Translations under genes and position numbers: made by a program
Origin: Sneathiella sp. P13V-1
GTDB taxonomy: Bacteria; Pseudomonadota; Alphaproteobacteria; Sneathiellales; Sneathiellaceae
NCBI RefSeq assembly: GCF_015143595.1
Contig: NZ_WYEU01000001.1
Span: 806,001-870,000, forward strand
Direction of reading: 5' to 3'
Length of the DNA: 64,000 nucleotides
Shown: positions 55,142-64,000 of the stretch, one piece after another
How positions within the stretch are numbered: the first letter of the stretch is position 1
Layout of the letters: every line of letters starts with the position of its first letter
The notes under the pieces: generated by a model
Seen by the model: only the letters and a program-made list of their open reading frames with translations
Told to the model about the DNA's origin: nothing
Database searches by the model: none

Positions 55142-56347
55142 TTAGTCTCCAAAAAACTCTGCAATTCGGTGGGCCAGATGGGCAGCCACCTGATCTTTTG
55201 TCTGTTTCGGCCAATTTTCGACCTGATCTGCTGTCACCAGATGCACCTGATTGTGGTCACCACCAAAGGTGCCGGTGTCAGGGCTCACATCATTGGCGAC
55301 AATCCAGTCGCAGCCTTTCTTGGCCAGCTTCTTCTGCGCATTTTCAATGACCGTCTCGGTTTCAGCAGCAAAACCCACCACCAGATCCGGGCGGGAGCTT
55401 TCCAATTGGCTGATGGTTGCCAGAATGTCCGGATTTTCTGTCAAAGAAAGCTCCGGCAGGTCGCCGCCTTTTTTCTTGATCTTCTGATCCGCACTATTGG
55501 CAACGCGCCAATCCGCAACAGCCGCTGCAAAAACAGCACCGTCCACAGGCAGCGCCTGTTCACAGGCCGCCAACATATCGGTGGCACTTTCAACCTCGAT
55601 ACGGTTGACCCCAGCAGGGGCACTTAGACGTGTTGGGCCAGACACCAAAGTAACATCTGCGCCCAACGCCGCGAGCTCTGACGCGATGGCATAACCTTGC
55701 TTACCGGAAGATCGGTTGGCGATATACCGAACCGGATCAATCGGCTCATGGGTAGGGCCTGCCGTCACCAGTATCTTGCGCCCCTTTAACGGGGCGTCTG
55801 CCTCTTGTCCAAAGAACGCGAAAATCGCCTCCGCGATAACATCAGGTTCCGCCAATCTTCCCGGGCCAAACTCGCCGCAGGCCATATCCCCTTCATCGGG
55901 GCCGATCACCGCAACACCATCTTCTTCCAGTGTTTTCAAATTCCGCTGGGTCGCGGGATGTTCCCACATGCGCACATTCATGGCAGGGGCGATCATAACA
56001 GGCTTATCAGTTGCAAGAAGCGCGGTTGAGGCCAGATCATTGGCGTGACCATTTGCCATCTTTGCCATCAGATCGGCTGTTGCAGGGGCCACCACCACCA
56101 GATCCGCGCTTCGGGACAACTCAATATGGCCCATTTCCGCTTCATCGGTGAGAGAGAATAACTCCCCATAGACTTTATCATTTGTCAGCGCAGACACAGA
56201 CAAAGGGGTGACAAATTCTGCCCCTGCTTTGGTCAGGATCGCACGGCACTTCACGCCGCCCTTGGCAAGTAGGCGGATCAGTTCCAATGATTTATAGGCG
56301 GCAATCCCTCCGCCAATTATCAGCAACACAGAATTCTGGTTTGTCAC
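55142..56347 (-). CDS. coaBC: Bifunctional phosphopantothenoylcysteine decarboxylase/synthase
   Basis: A 401-residue protein. The flavin-dependent decarboxylase half ([46 protein letters not shown]) is followed by the synthetase half ([27 protein letters not shown]). It makes 4'-phosphopantetheine for coenzyme A. Start is GTG at 56347 behind AGGTGA. A promoter and dyad lie just upstream, making it the lead gene for dut, rrf2, cysK and moeB. Confidence 0.95.
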   Translation of the reverse strand: MTNQNSVLLIIGGGIAAYKSLELIRLLAKGGVKCRAILTKAGAEFVTPLSVSALTNDKVYGELFSLTDEAEMGHIELSRSADLVVVAPATADLMAKMANGHANDLASTALLATDKPVMIAPAMNVRMWEHPATQRNLKTLEEDGVAVIGPDEGDMACGEFGPGRLAEPDVIAEAIFAFFGQEADAPLKGRKILVTAGPTHEPIDPVRYIANRSSGKQGYAIASELAALGADVTLVSGPTRLSAPAGVNRIEVESATDMLAACEQALPVDGAVFAAAVADWRVANSADQKIKKKGGDLPELSLTENPDILATISQLESSRPDLVVGFAAETETVIENAQKKLAKKGCDWIVANDVSPDTGTFGGDHNQVHLVTADQVENWPKQTKDQVAAHLAHRIAEFFGD

Positions 56348-56358
56348 AGATCACCTGT

Positions 56359-56412
56359 TATTTTACTCACCAAATATGTGAATAAAATAGTAACCCATAA
56401 TTTTGTGTGCAA
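56359..56412 (-). promoter_or_regulatory. Promoter with overlapping 31-bp dyad ahead of coaBC-dut-rrf2-cysK-moeB
   Basis: On the minus strand TTGCAC (56407-56412), 17-base spacer, TATTTT (56384-56389). The dyad has 12-base arms TATTTTACTCAC (56359-56370) and GTGAATAAAATA (56378-56389) with one mismatch around CAAATAT. It covers the -10 and the expected start, where a repressor would block initiation. The Rrf2-family regulator encoded in the operon is a candidate binder; that is inference. Confidence 0.6.
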
Positions 56413-56438
56413 GTTATAAATTTACAAAATTTTTGGCT

Positions 56439-58046
56439 TTAGGAAACCAGATAGAGAAGAGTTGCCGAAATCCCCACCGCGATGCCCGCAATAAAGTAAA
56501 GCGGTGCCAGCGCTGATCCGCCTTCGCTTTGTCTTCTGCGGGGATTTTCAGATTGGGACGCGGCTTCTTCTTCAAGGCGCTGCAACAGACGATCCGCCTG
56601 GCTCACCAGCGCCGGTAATTTTTTGGCAAAATTCAGCCCATCATTCACAATCTGTGCGACCTTTGCCTCTGGTCCCATATTTTCCCGCATCCAGCTTTCA
56701 ACCGTTGGATAAGACACTTCCCAGAAATTCACATTCGGGTTCATGCTATGGGCCACCCCTTCGGCGGTCACCATTGTTTTCTGCAACAGAAGAAGTTGCG
56801 GCTGTGTTTCCATTTCAAAGGTTTCAGTGATCTGGAACAGCTGAACAAGCAGACGGCCGATGGAAATCTCGTTCACGGGTTTACCCAAAATCGGCTCGCC
56901 AATGGAGCGGCAGGCTTGTGTGAAGGCATCCAGTGATTTGTTTTTCGGCACATATCCCGCTTCAAAATGAACTTCTGCAGCGCGTTTATAATCACCCGTC
57001 AAAAAGGCATAGAGCATTTCAGCCATAAAGAGACGTGTTTCCACATCCATGCGGCCCATAATACCGAAATCAACGGCCACCAACTTGCCTTCGGGTGTCA
57101 CAAACAGATTGCCGTGATGCATGTCCGCGTGGAAAAAGCCGTCCCGCAGCACCTGATCCAAAAAGACGCGAATAACCGTCGCCGACAGATCCACCAGATC
57201 AATGTCCGCTTCAATCAAAGCTTCGCGGTTGGAAAGACTAATCCCTTCCACCCGGCCTTGCGTCATCACCCGCTGGCCCGTGCGTTGCCAGTCGATCGCC
57301 GGAACGGAGAAGAACTCATCCCCTTCGAAATTTTCCGCCATTTCAGAGGCTGCCGCGGCCTCAAGGCGCAAATCCATTTCCAAAGACACGGACTGCTCCA
57401 GAATTTCCACAATCTTGCGGGGGCGCAGACGGCGCAAGTCGGGCTGGAAACGTTCCACCAGATCAGCAATCCAGTAAAAAAGCTGAATATCCCGCTCAAA
57501 CGCTTTTTCAATACCAGGGCGCAAAATTTTAACAGCCACTTTGCGGCGGAAAGGCTCTTCACGCTCTTCGCCTTTGTCATCCACGACAATGGCCGTCTCT
57601 TCAATTTCAGCAAAATGGACCTGTGCGATGGACGCGGCAGCAACCGGCTCTCTCTCAAAGGAGACAAAAACCTCCCGCAAAGATTGGCCCAGTTCCTGTT
57701 CGACCGTTTTGCGCGCCTCTTCATAGGAAAAGGCAGGCAGGCGATCCCGGAGATTGCCCAAATCCTCGGTGATTTCTTCACCCAGCAAATCCGCCCGAAC
57801 AGATAAAGCCTGCCCCAATTTAATAAAACTTGGACCCAGTGCCTGCAACGCAAGGGCAAGACGTTCCCCGCGGCGCAAGGATTTGTCAGGTTTTCCACCA
57901 AAGGCAAAAAGCGGAATCATTTTGCGGGCAAGTTTTAACGCAACGGGTGCCTGATCCAGTTCATCCACCAGAAACAGCGCGTCATATTTCGCCAACACAC
58001 GGATGACATATAAAAGGCGCAGGATATTGGAAAAAGAGTTCTTCAA
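56439..58046 (-). CDS. ubiB: Ubiquinone biosynthesis ABC1-type kinase UbiB
   Basis: A 535-residue atypical kinase-like protein. The KxGQ signature is in FIKLGQALSVRADLLGEEI, with AAASIAQVHFA as the Ala-rich loop, VAVKILRPGI and GFFHADMHHGNLF. Two C-terminal membrane helices follow (IAGIAVGISATLLYLV). It aids ubiquinone synthesis at the membrane. Follows ubiE by 16 bases. Confidence 0.94.
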   Translation of the reverse strand: MKNSFSNILRLLYVIRVLAKYDALFLVDELDQAPVALKLARKMIPLFAFGGKPDKSLRRGERLALALQALGPSFIKLGQALSVRADLLGEEITEDLGNLRDRLPAFSYEEARKTVEQELGQSLREVFVSFEREPVAAASIAQVHFAEIEETAIVVDDKGEEREEPFRRKVAVKILRPGIEKAFERDIQLFYWIADLVERFQPDLRRLRPRKIVEILEQSVSLEMDLRLEAAAASEMAENFEGDEFFSVPAIDWQRTGQRVMTQGRVEGISLSNREALIEADIDLVDLSATVIRVFLDQVLRDGFFHADMHHGNLFVTPEGKLVAVDFGIMGRMDVETRLFMAEMLYAFLTGDYKRAAEVHFEAGYVPKNKSLDAFTQACRSIGEPILGKPVNEISIGRLLVQLFQITETFEMETQPQLLLLQKTMVTAEGVAHSMNPNVNFWEVSYPTVESWMRENMGPEAKVAQIVNDGLNFAKKLPALVSQADRLLQRLEEEAASQSENPRRRQSEGGSALAPLYFIAGIAVGISATLLYLVS

Positions 58047-58062
58047 CTGGAAACCCCTTCAC

Positions 58063-58833
58063 CTATATGCGCCAGGCGGAATGAATGGCGGCAATCCCAC
58101 CGGACAGGGACCTGTATTTCACCTGCCCAAAGCCCGCCTCTTCAATCATTTTCTTAAACCCGTCCGCATCCGGGAATTTACGGATACTTTCCACCAGATA
58201 CTGGTAACTCTCCCGGTCCCCGGCAACGGCTTTGCCAATCTCGGGTAGCATCTTGAAGGAGTAGAAATCGTAGAACTCTTTCAAGACCGGCAGTGTCACG
58301 GTACTGAACTCAAGACACATGAAACGGCCACCGGGTTTCAGAACCCGCCGCGCTTCACGGAGCGCCATAGGAATGTCAGTAACGTTTCGAATACCAAAGG
58401 CAATGGTGTAGGCATCCACAGATTTATCCGGCAGCGGCAGCGCCATAGCGTCCCCGTTCACCCACTCAAGCCCAGAAAGGCGGCCCTGATCCAGCGCCCG
58501 GTCCTGCCCCACACTTAACATGGCGTGGTTGATATCAAGAACGGTAACCTTACCGTCCCCTTTCAGGCGATCCAGAAACTTGAACGCGATGTCACCTGTA
58601 CCACCCGCCACATCCAGAAGATGTTGACCCGGGCGCGGCATCAGCCAGTCAATCATCGCCGTCTTCCAAAGGCGGTGCACACCGGCGCTCATCAAATCAT
58701 TCATCAGGTCATAATTTTCCGCTACGCTGTCAAAGACGCCGCGCACCATCGATGCTTTTTCCTCAACCGGAACATCGGTAAAGCCGAAATGGGTTGTTTT
58801 TGTGCCGTTTTCGGTGGTGTCTGATGTTGACAT
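58063..58833 (-). CDS. ubiE: Ubiquinone/menaquinone C-methyltransferase UbiE
   Basis: A 256-residue class I SAM methyltransferase with [27 protein letters not shown] loop [16 protein letters not shown] and [25 protein letters not shown]. It performs the C-methylation in ubiquinone synthesis. ATG 58833 chosen (AGGATT ahead); the 30 extra residues of the longer frame are not family-like. Divergent from mutM. Confidence 0.95.
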   Translation of the reverse strand: MSTSDTTENGTKTTHFGFTDVPVEEKASMVRGVFDSVAENYDLMNDLMSAGVHRLWKTAMIDWLMPRPGQHLLDVAGGTGDIAFKFLDRLKGDGKVTVLDINHAMLSVGQDRALDQGRLSGLEWVNGDAMALPLPDKSVDAYTIAFGIRNVTDIPMALREARRVLKPGGRFMCLEFSTVTLPVLKEFYDFYSFKMLPEIGKAVAGDRESYQYLVESIRKFPDADGFKKMIEEAGFGQVKYRSLSGGIAAIHSAWRI

Positions 58834-58926
58834 GATCAATCCTGACCTGAAGTAAGTAGCGTCACCCTTTCTTTTGCGTAAAATGACGCTTAAGCGCAAC
58901 CCTCTATTTAGGTTACCCGTCACGAT

Positions 58927-59757
58927 ATGCCAGAATTACCCGAAGTTGAAACCGTCGCTCGCGGATTGGAGCAGGCCCTTAAAGGTCAGCGATTTACAAA
59001 GGTGCAGACCATGCGGCCGGATTTGCGTTTTCCTTTTCCCGAAGATTTTGCGGAACGGCTTGTGGGAAAAACCATCACGGATATTTCCCGCCGCGCCAAA
59101 TATGCCCTTATATATCTTGAGGATAACACGGTTATCATCTGTCACCTGGGCATGTCTGGAAGTTTCCGCATTTATAAAGAAGCGCCCGGCGCGCCTGACA
59201 AACATGATCATGTCCTGTTTGAAACGGACGGCGGTGTTTGGGTCAGATATCACGATCCCAGACGCTTTGGATTTATCCTACTGACCACCCGCGATGAATT
59301 GCCGCACCATCCCACTTTCAAGGATATGGGACCGGAGCCCTTAGGGAACAGTTTCAACGGACCAGAACTTTCCGCCCGACTTGAAGGGCGAAAAGGGCCG
59401 ATCAAAACGGCCCTGCTGGATCAGAAAGTTGTCGCTGGTGTCGGCAATATCTATGCCTGTGAAGCCCTGTTCAGATCCGGTATTTCCCCCAAAAGGCAAG
59501 CAGGCACCATCAAGGGTGCGCGTGCGGAAAAGCTTGTTTCTGCGGTGCGTCAGGTACTGGAAGAGGCCATCGAAAGCGGAGGGTCCACCCTTCGAAATTA
59601 CAGCCACACAGACGGCGAACTAGGCTATTTCCAGCACAAATTTCAGGTTTATGGTCATGAGGGTGACGAGTGCGTGAATGAAGGCTGCACGTCAAAAATT
59701 AAGCGATTGGTTCAGTCCGGCAGATCCACTTTTTACTGTTCCAGCTGTCAGCGATGA
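58927..59757 (+). CDS. mutM: Formamidopyrimidine-DNA glycosylase
   Basis: A 276-residue repair glycosylase/AP lyase removing 8-oxoguanine. [15 protein letters not shown] gives the catalytic Pro2/Glu3 after Met removal, [20 protein letters not shown] follows, and the C-terminal zinc finger has two Cys pairs (CVNEGC, CSSC). Length and order are normal. Confidence 0.97.
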   Translation: MPELPEVETVARGLEQALKGQRFTKVQTMRPDLRFPFPEDFAERLVGKTITDISRRAKYALIYLEDNTVIICHLGMSGSFRIYKEAPGAPDKHDHVLFETDGGVWVRYHDPRRFGFILLTTRDELPHHPTFKDMGPEPLGNSFNGPELSARLEGRKGPIKTALLDQKVVAGVGNIYACEALFRSGISPKRQAGTIKGARAEKLVSAVRQVLEEAIESGGSTLRNYSHTDGELGYFQHKFQVYGHEGDECVNEGCTSKIKRLVQSGRSTFYCSSCQR

Positions 59758-59877
59758 TTTTACCTAACACACGTTTGATAAATCACTGGACAATCTGTCC
59801 ACCAACTTCATAATACAGCCCAAATTCGCAAGGGTTTCCCCAAACTGACCCCTGCATAAAGGCAACAGGAGGAAATT

Positions 59878-60654
59878 ATGTCCTACAATCACATTCTTGC
59901 TGAAACTCAAGGTCCGGTTGGTATCATTCGTCTGAACCGTCCACAGGCACTGAACGCGCTCTGTCAGGAACTGACCGAAGAAATGGGTGAAGTTCTGAAA
60001 CAATATGAAGCTGACGATGCGATCGGCTGTATTGTTATTACAGGCTCTGAAAAATCTTTCGCGGCTGGCGCTGACATTAAAGAAATGCAGTCCCGTGACT
60101 ATATGGATGTCTATAAATCAGACTTCATCACAGCCACATGGGAAGAAGTAACACGCTGCCGCAAGCCGGTTATTGCGGCTGTTGCAGGTTATGCATTGGG
60201 CGGCGGCTGTGAGCTCGCCATGATGTGTGACTTCATCATTGCAGCTGATAACGCGAAATTTGGTCAGCCAGAAATTAATCTGGGCACTATTCCAGGTGCC
60301 GGCGGCACACAGCGCCTCACACGCTTCGTTGGTAAATCCAAAGCTATGGAAATGTGCCTCACTGGCCGCATGATGGATGCGGAAGAAGCTGAACGTGCCG
60401 GTCTTGTAAGCCGTATCGTACCTCTTGCTGATCTGGAAGCTGAAGCTTTGAAGGCGGCAAACTCCATCGCCGCGAAATCCATGCCTGTTGTCATGATGGC
60501 AAAAGAGAGCGTGAACAAGTCTTACGAGATGACGTTGCGTGAGGGAATCATGTTCGAACGTCGTGTTTTCCACTCAACTTTCGCGACAGAAGACCAGAAA
60601 GAAGGCATGGCTGCCTTCGCTGAAAAACGTAAACCCGAGTTCAAAAACCGCTAA
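59878..60654 (+). CDS. Enoyl-CoA hydratase
   Basis: A 258-residue crotonase: IRLNRPQALNALCQELTEEM, the oxyanion site SFAAGADIKEMQSRDY, catalytic Glu in GCELAMMCDFIIAADNAKFGQPEI and LGTIPGAGGTQRLTRFVGK. Both catalytic Glu positions look intact, so it probably hydrates short-chain enoyl-CoA in fatty-acid or amino-acid oxidation. AGGAGG lies ahead of the ATG. Confidence 0.94.
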   Translation: MSYNHILAETQGPVGIIRLNRPQALNALCQELTEEMGEVLKQYEADDAIGCIVITGSEKSFAAGADIKEMQSRDYMDVYKSDFITATWEEVTRCRKPVIAAVAGYALGGGCELAMMCDFIIAADNAKFGQPEINLGTIPGAGGTQRLTRFVGKSKAMEMCLTGRMMDAEEAERAGLVSRIVPLADLEAEALKAANSIAAKSMPVVMMAKESVNKSYEMTLREGIMFERRVFHSTFATEDQKEGMAAFAEKRKPEFKNR

Positions 60655-60744
60655 GTTTACGATGATTTATGGAGGATTCCTGCCACACTGGAAGGAATTC
60701 TCCAAAGAATCGCCATTTTCTCACCTTTAAGGGCAATTCTCCTG

Positions 60745-60773
60745 TTGACGGGGGAAAAATGGCTGGCTATAAC
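60745..60773 (+). promoter_or_regulatory. Sigma-70-type promoter of rpsT
   Basis: TTGACG (60745-60750), exact 17-base spacer, TATAAC (60768-60773), 38 bases before the start codon. An imperfect stem, GGAGGATTCCT (60671-60681) with AGGAATTCTCC (60693-60703), lies between the hydratase gene and this promoter. Confidence 0.82.
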
Positions 60774-60811
60774 CCGGCTTCCGAAATTCGAAGCTAATGT
60801 ACAGGATTGTC

Positions 60812-61078
60812 ATGGCGCATCATAAATCTGCTATTAAGCGCATCAGACAGACAGAAACTCGCACTGAGCGCAACCGTGCTCGTCGCAGCCGCATCCGCAC
60901 TTTCGTCAAGAAAGTAGAGACAGCGATCACTGCAGGTGACCAGACACAGGCAAACGAAGCTCTTCGCTTGGCTCAGTCTGAACTGGCACAGGGCGTTGTT
61001 AAAGGCGTGCTGAAGAAAAACACAGCATCCCGCAAAATGTCTCGTCTGAATGCACGGGTGAAAGCCCTGTCTGCATAA
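60812..61078 (+). CDS. rpsT: Ribosomal protein S20
   Basis: An 88-residue basic helical protein, [17 protein letters not shown], with the family C-terminal [19 protein letters not shown]. It binds 16S rRNA early in 30S assembly. ATG at 60812 follows AGGATTGTC; the Met five codons upstream is not used in homologues I know. Confidence 0.97.
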   Translation: MAHHKSAIKRIRQTETRTERNRARRSRIRTFVKKVETAITAGDQTQANEALRLAQSELAQGVVKGVLKKNTASRKMSRLNARVKALSA

Positions 61079-61101
61079 GCACAGACAAACCCTAGAGAAT
61101 C

Positions 61102-61136
61102 AAGCCGCACCTGGTAGACAGACGCGGCTTTTTTTT
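61102..61136 (+). terminator. Rho-independent terminator of rpsT
   Basis: AAGCCGC (61102-61108) pairs with GCGGCTT (61124-61130), followed by eight T in all. Confidence 0.88.
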
Positions 61137-61574
61137 CGCCCAAAACGTGTATTTTGAGTGCGTTTTAAATCTTAACAATTTTCCACATATTTTAATTTTC
61201 AGCGCGATTATTAGACAGATCTACAATATGTAGTAGGTCAAGATTTTCTTTCACCGATTGCCAACTTTATTTTATGGATTCCTCTATCGGTGTCTTGCAT
61301 CTGTGGATAACTTGAGATTTAATCTCTCCGCATTGGGAGTACAGATATACTTTTGATAGCTAGCGGCGATCCGGAGGCGGGATAAATACCGATCTCTCGG
61401 AAAGAAACCGACCTCATCCGTCGATTGCGCATCCGCTATCATTTTCAACTTTTCGGGTTTCTGAAAACCTGCACTGCCCCCCTTCTGAAATATTTTCAGT
61501 CGGGGTAGGGGATGCTTTGACCTTGGCGGCTGTAGGGCGGAAATCTGAGCGTTACAGGGGAAGGCCGAAGTAGA
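61137..61574. promoter_or_regulatory. AT-rich region upstream of the rhodanese-dnaA genes with DnaA boxes
   Basis: A 438-base gene-free stretch. TGTGGATAA (61302-61310) is a perfect DnaA box, and TTTTCCACA (61179-61187) differs by one base from TTATCCACA. GAGATT-T-AATCTC (61314-61326) and CTGAAA-TAT-TTTCAG (61485-61499) are palindromes. Two boxes suit dnaA autoregulation; they are few for an origin, but the dnaA-proximal AT-rich setting leaves oriC possible. Confidence 0.5.
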
Positions 61575-62021
61575 ATGACCGACATGAGTTCTGGAGCCGG
61601 CAGCGCCGGATATGCAGGTGATATTACACCGAACAAGGCTTGGCAAATTCTGGAAGAGAATCCTGACGCCGTTTTAATTGATGTTCGCACCACCGCTGAA
61701 TGGACTTTTGTGGGTGTGCCAAACCTGACATCTCTGGATAAAAAAACACATCTTATCTCCTGGTCTGTGTTCCCTGACATGCACCAGAACCCGCATTTCA
61801 CAGAAGAGCTGGAGAAAATCCAGCCAAAGAAAGACGCACCAATTCTGATGCTGTGCCGTTCCGGCGCCCGCTCCATCTCTGCTGCCATTGCGGCAACCCA
61901 GGCAGGCTATTCCGCCGCTTTCAATATCCTTGAAGGCTTCGAAGGGGATAAAGATGCCAATGGTCATCGTGGCCAACTGGGGGGATGGAAAAAACACGGG
62001 CTGGATTGGGCACAAAACTAA
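61575..62021 (+). CDS. Rhodanese-like domain protein directly upstream of dnaA
   Basis: A 148-residue single rhodanese domain with no signal peptide. NPDAVLIDVRTTAEWTFVG opens the fold, and the active loop CRSGARS puts the catalytic Cys near residue 95. It may transfer sulfane sulfur or act as a related phosphatase-like enzyme. One base separates its stop from the dnaA ATG, so the genes are likely co-transcribed and coupled. Confidence 0.88.
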   Translation: MTDMSSGAGSAGYAGDITPNKAWQILEENPDAVLIDVRTTAEWTFVGVPNLTSLDKKTHLISWSVFPDMHQNPHFTEELEKIQPKKDAPILMLCRSGARSISAAIAATQAGYSAAFNILEGFEGDKDANGHRGQLGGWKKHGLDWAQN

Positions 62022-62022
62022 G

Positions 62023-63432
62023 ATGGCGCAGCAGGAACTTCAGCATATAGCCGATTTGTATCAAGAGGCCTGGCAGAATATTCACCAGCGCCTTCGCCAT
62101 GAATATGGGGAAGCCACTTACAATTCCTGGCTAAAAAATATCGAACTGGACCGTGTTCAGAACGGCCATGTTGTCATGACCCTCCCCACCAAATTTTTGC
62201 GGGACTGGGTTATCAACAATTATGCAAACCGCATTCGCCAGATCTGGGCATTGGAATCTGAAGAAATTCAGTCCATTGACATTCAGGTACGCGATGCGTC
62301 GGTGGCCCAAGGCACGGCACCAAAAATCTCCGCCAACTCCGCCCCGACACCAGCTGCGGGTAATATTAAATCCCTGCCGCAAGACGGGGAAAATGATCAA
62401 TCCAGCTTTATCTCACAGCTGGATCCGCGTTTTACCTTTGAAAATTTCGTTGTTGGTAAATCAAATGAACTGGCCCATGCCGCGGCCCGCCGTGTGGCAG
62501 AAGCAAAAGATAACATTCCTTTTAACCCGCTTTATCTGTATGGCGGGGTGGGTCTTGGTAAAACACACTTGATGCATGCCATTGGCCATGCAATTGCAGC
62601 CAACTGCCCGGAAAAAAAGGTCCTGTATCTTTCAGCCGAGAAGTTTATGTACCGGTTCATCCGGGCGCTGCGATTTAAAGACACCATGAACTTCAAGGAC
62701 CAGTTTCGCTCCGTTGATGTGCTGATGATTGACGATGTCCAGTTTATCTCTGGCAAAGACAGCACTCAGGAAGAATTTTTCCATACTTTCAATGCGTTGG
62801 TGGACCAGAATCATCAGATTATTATATCTGGTGACCGCTCCCCTACAGATCTTGAAGGCATGGAAGAGCGGATGCGCTCTCGCCTTGGCTGGGGACTTGT
62901 CGCTGATATACACCCGACAGACTACGAACTACGCCTTGGTATTTTGCAGTCCAAGGTCGAACAGGCTGAAGTGGATATTGACCACCGTATTCTGGAGTTT
63001 CTCGCCCATCGCATCACCTCCAACGTGCGGGAGCTGGAAGGCGCGCTGAACCGTGTTCTCGCTTATTCCGATCTGGTAGGACGCGCGGTGACGCTGGAAA
63101 GCACTCAGGAAGTCCTTCGCGACCTTCTTCGGGCCAATGATCGCCGGACGACCATTGAAGAGATCCAGAAGCGCGTAGCTGAGCATTTCAACATCCGCAT
63201 GTCCGATATGCATTCCGCCCGCCGGGCCCGTGCAGTTGCGCGCCCACGCCAAGTGGCCATGTATCTGGCAAAACAGTTAACCACCCGATCTTTACCTGAA
63301 ATTGGGCGAAAATTTGGGGGCAGGGACCATACAACGGTCATGCATGCTGTCCGCCAGATCGATAAATTGCGGGCTGATGACATTTCGCTTTCAGAGGACA
63401 TCGAACTTCTGAAACGAATGCTGGAAAGCTGA
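62023..63432 (+). CDS. dnaA: Chromosomal replication initiator protein DnaA
   Basis: A 469-residue AAA+ initiator. Domain I begins WQNIHQRLRHEYGEATYNSWL; a short linker follows. AAA+ Walker A is GGVGLGKTHLMHAIGH and Walker B VLMIDDVQFISGK; the arginine finger region and domain IV GGRDHTTVMHAVRQI end the protein. ATG at 62023 starts MAQQELQ; the 45 residues of the longer frame lie in the rhodanese gene. No ribosome site is obvious, which fits coupling to the gene before it. Confidence 0.97.
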   Translation: MAQQELQHIADLYQEAWQNIHQRLRHEYGEATYNSWLKNIELDRVQNGHVVMTLPTKFLRDWVINNYANRIRQIWALESEEIQSIDIQVRDASVAQGTAPKISANSAPTPAAGNIKSLPQDGENDQSSFISQLDPRFTFENFVVGKSNELAHAAARRVAEAKDNIPFNPLYLYGGVGLGKTHLMHAIGHAIAANCPEKKVLYLSAEKFMYRFIRALRFKDTMNFKDQFRSVDVLMIDDVQFISGKDSTQEEFFHTFNALVDQNHQIIISGDRSPTDLEGMEERMRSRLGWGLVADIHPTDYELRLGILQSKVEQAEVDIDHRILEFLAHRITSNVRELEGALNRVLAYSDLVGRAVTLESTQEVLRDLLRANDRRTTIEEIQKRVAEHFNIRMSDMHSARRARAVARPRQVAMYLAKQLTTRSLPEIGRKFGGRDHTTVMHAVRQIDKLRADDISLSEDIELLKRMLES

Positions 63433-63737
63433 TTTCCCACAAAAATTCTGCCAATTGTCTGATTTTATCCGATTTTCTATTGCGAATCGGCAATATACGC
63501 CTGTTTTCAACAGGTTAAATGGCGCAATATTTGTTTGGGCCTGATCAGGGTATCTGATATAGTATTTTTGTTTCCTATCTGGCGAAACCGTTTTGAGATT
63601 CTCTGATTCATATTTTTGAATCAAAATCTTATTGGACACCGGCAGAGTTGGAAAGGGAGGCAAAAATTTTGGGGGAACGTTCCGTCGCACAAGTCATGTT
63701 CCCACCATCAAGTTAAGTCTGGAAGCCGATAGAACCA
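63433..63737 (+). other. dnaA-dnaN intergenic region
   Basis: A 305-base AT-rich gap. GATTCA (63605-63610) pairs with TGAATC (63617-63622). I see no DnaA box, clear promoter or terminator and no small gene. Confidence 0.5.
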
Positions 63738-64000
63738 ATGAAACTAACAATCGAACGCAGCACGCTGCTTACCGCATTGAACCATGTACAGAGTGTCGTC
63801 GAACGTCGGAATACCATTCCGATCCTGTCGAATATCCTGCTGAATGCGGAAAATGGATCTTTGGGCCTGACGGCAACGGATCTGGATCTTGCGATTAACG
63901 AACAGGCCGAAGCCGATATTCAGACACCGGGCGCCATTACCGCGCCGGCCCATCTGCTCTATGACATCGTTCGGAAACTTCCGGACGGATCCCAGATTGA
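63738..64000 (+). CDS. dnaN: DNA polymerase III beta sliding clamp, 3' end beyond window
   Basis: The first 87 codons: MKLTIERSTLLTALNHVQSV, RRNTIPILSNILLNAENG and LTATDLDLAINEQAEA match domain I of the beta clamp. The start follows GGAAG at a distance of 12 bases. The window ends inside the gene. Its place after dnaA is the usual replication operon. Confidence 0.95.
   Translation, partial: MKLTIERSTLLTALNHVQSVVERRNTIPILSNILLNAENGSLGLTATDLDLAINEQAEADIQTPGAITAPAHLLYDIVRKLPDGSQI

Noticed and set aside
58887-58896. CGCTTAAGCG palindrome between ubiE and mutM
   Set aside because: Only ten bases, close to chance level in such a gap, with no partner site.
63433-63737. Possible oriC between dnaA and dnaN
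   Set aside because: No DnaA box could be found there, only a short inverted repeat.

Overview
The window reads as a stretch of an alphaproteobacterial chromosome, probably a free-living, motile and likely marine member of the Rhodospirillales/Sneathiellales/Kiloniellales neighbourhood. This rests on gene order rather than a database search: mutM/ubiE/ubiB/coaBC/dut with rpsT and dnaA-dnaN; chvI-chvG-hprK-rapZ-EIIA-HPr beside pckA; and the block DivL-like kinase-tsaE-amgK-murU-addB-addA-trxA. All three are familiar alphaproteobacterial arrangements. I saw no rRNA, tRNA, CRISPR array, insertion sequence or prophage.

Region 1 (1-7.8 kb) is accessory. It holds an iron-linked imelysin gene with a Fur-like box, two tandem paralogous lipoproteins of unknown function in AT-rich DNA, a glycosyltransferase and a UDP-xylose synthase meeting tail to tail, a cobalamin riboswitch in front of a lone CbiM-like protein, a phosphatase/sulfide:quinone oxidoreductase fusion, and a cold-shock gene.

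Region 2 (7.9-15.4 kb) is one regulatory unit. A PAS-AAA+-Fis sigma-54 activator is followed by three matching inverted repeats and a textbook -24/-12 promoter. That promoter drives a complete branched-chain-type ABC importer (binding protein, two ATPases, two permeases) and a translationally coupled alpha/beta hydrolase. The substrate is unknown.

Region 3 (15.4-31.4 kb) mixes environmental sensing, detoxification and catabolism. It has two chemoreceptors, one of them paired with a free periplasmic Cache protein, a nitronate monooxygenase with an HxlR regulator, an ArsR-controlled YraQ-type permease, a chromate transporter, an AtuA-type protein with an enoyl-CoA hydratase, a tRNA-dihydrouridine synthase, AMP nucleosidase and a hydrolase.

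Region 4 (31.4-50.8 kb) is core. It covers thioredoxin, AddAB recombination, murein recycling (AmgK/MurU), TsaE, a DivL-position kinase that keeps its phospho-acceptor histidine, AhcY with a strong promoter and a dyad just upstream, and the regulatory PTS/ChvGI cluster divergent from PEP carboxykinase.

Region 5 (50.8-64 kb) carries a sulfur/cofactor operon (coaBC-dut-rrf2-cysK-moeB), whose promoter is overlapped by a 31-bp dyad. It then has ubiquinone genes, mutM, rpsT with a canonical promoter, an intergenic stretch with DnaA boxes, a rhodanese gene one base upstream of dnaA, and the start of dnaN. The most interesting unexplained items are the sigma-54 importer/hydrolase circuit, the coaBC-operon dyad with a CymR-like Rrf2 protein, the twin lipoproteins, the Cache/chemoreceptor pair and the riboswitch-controlled lone CbiM.
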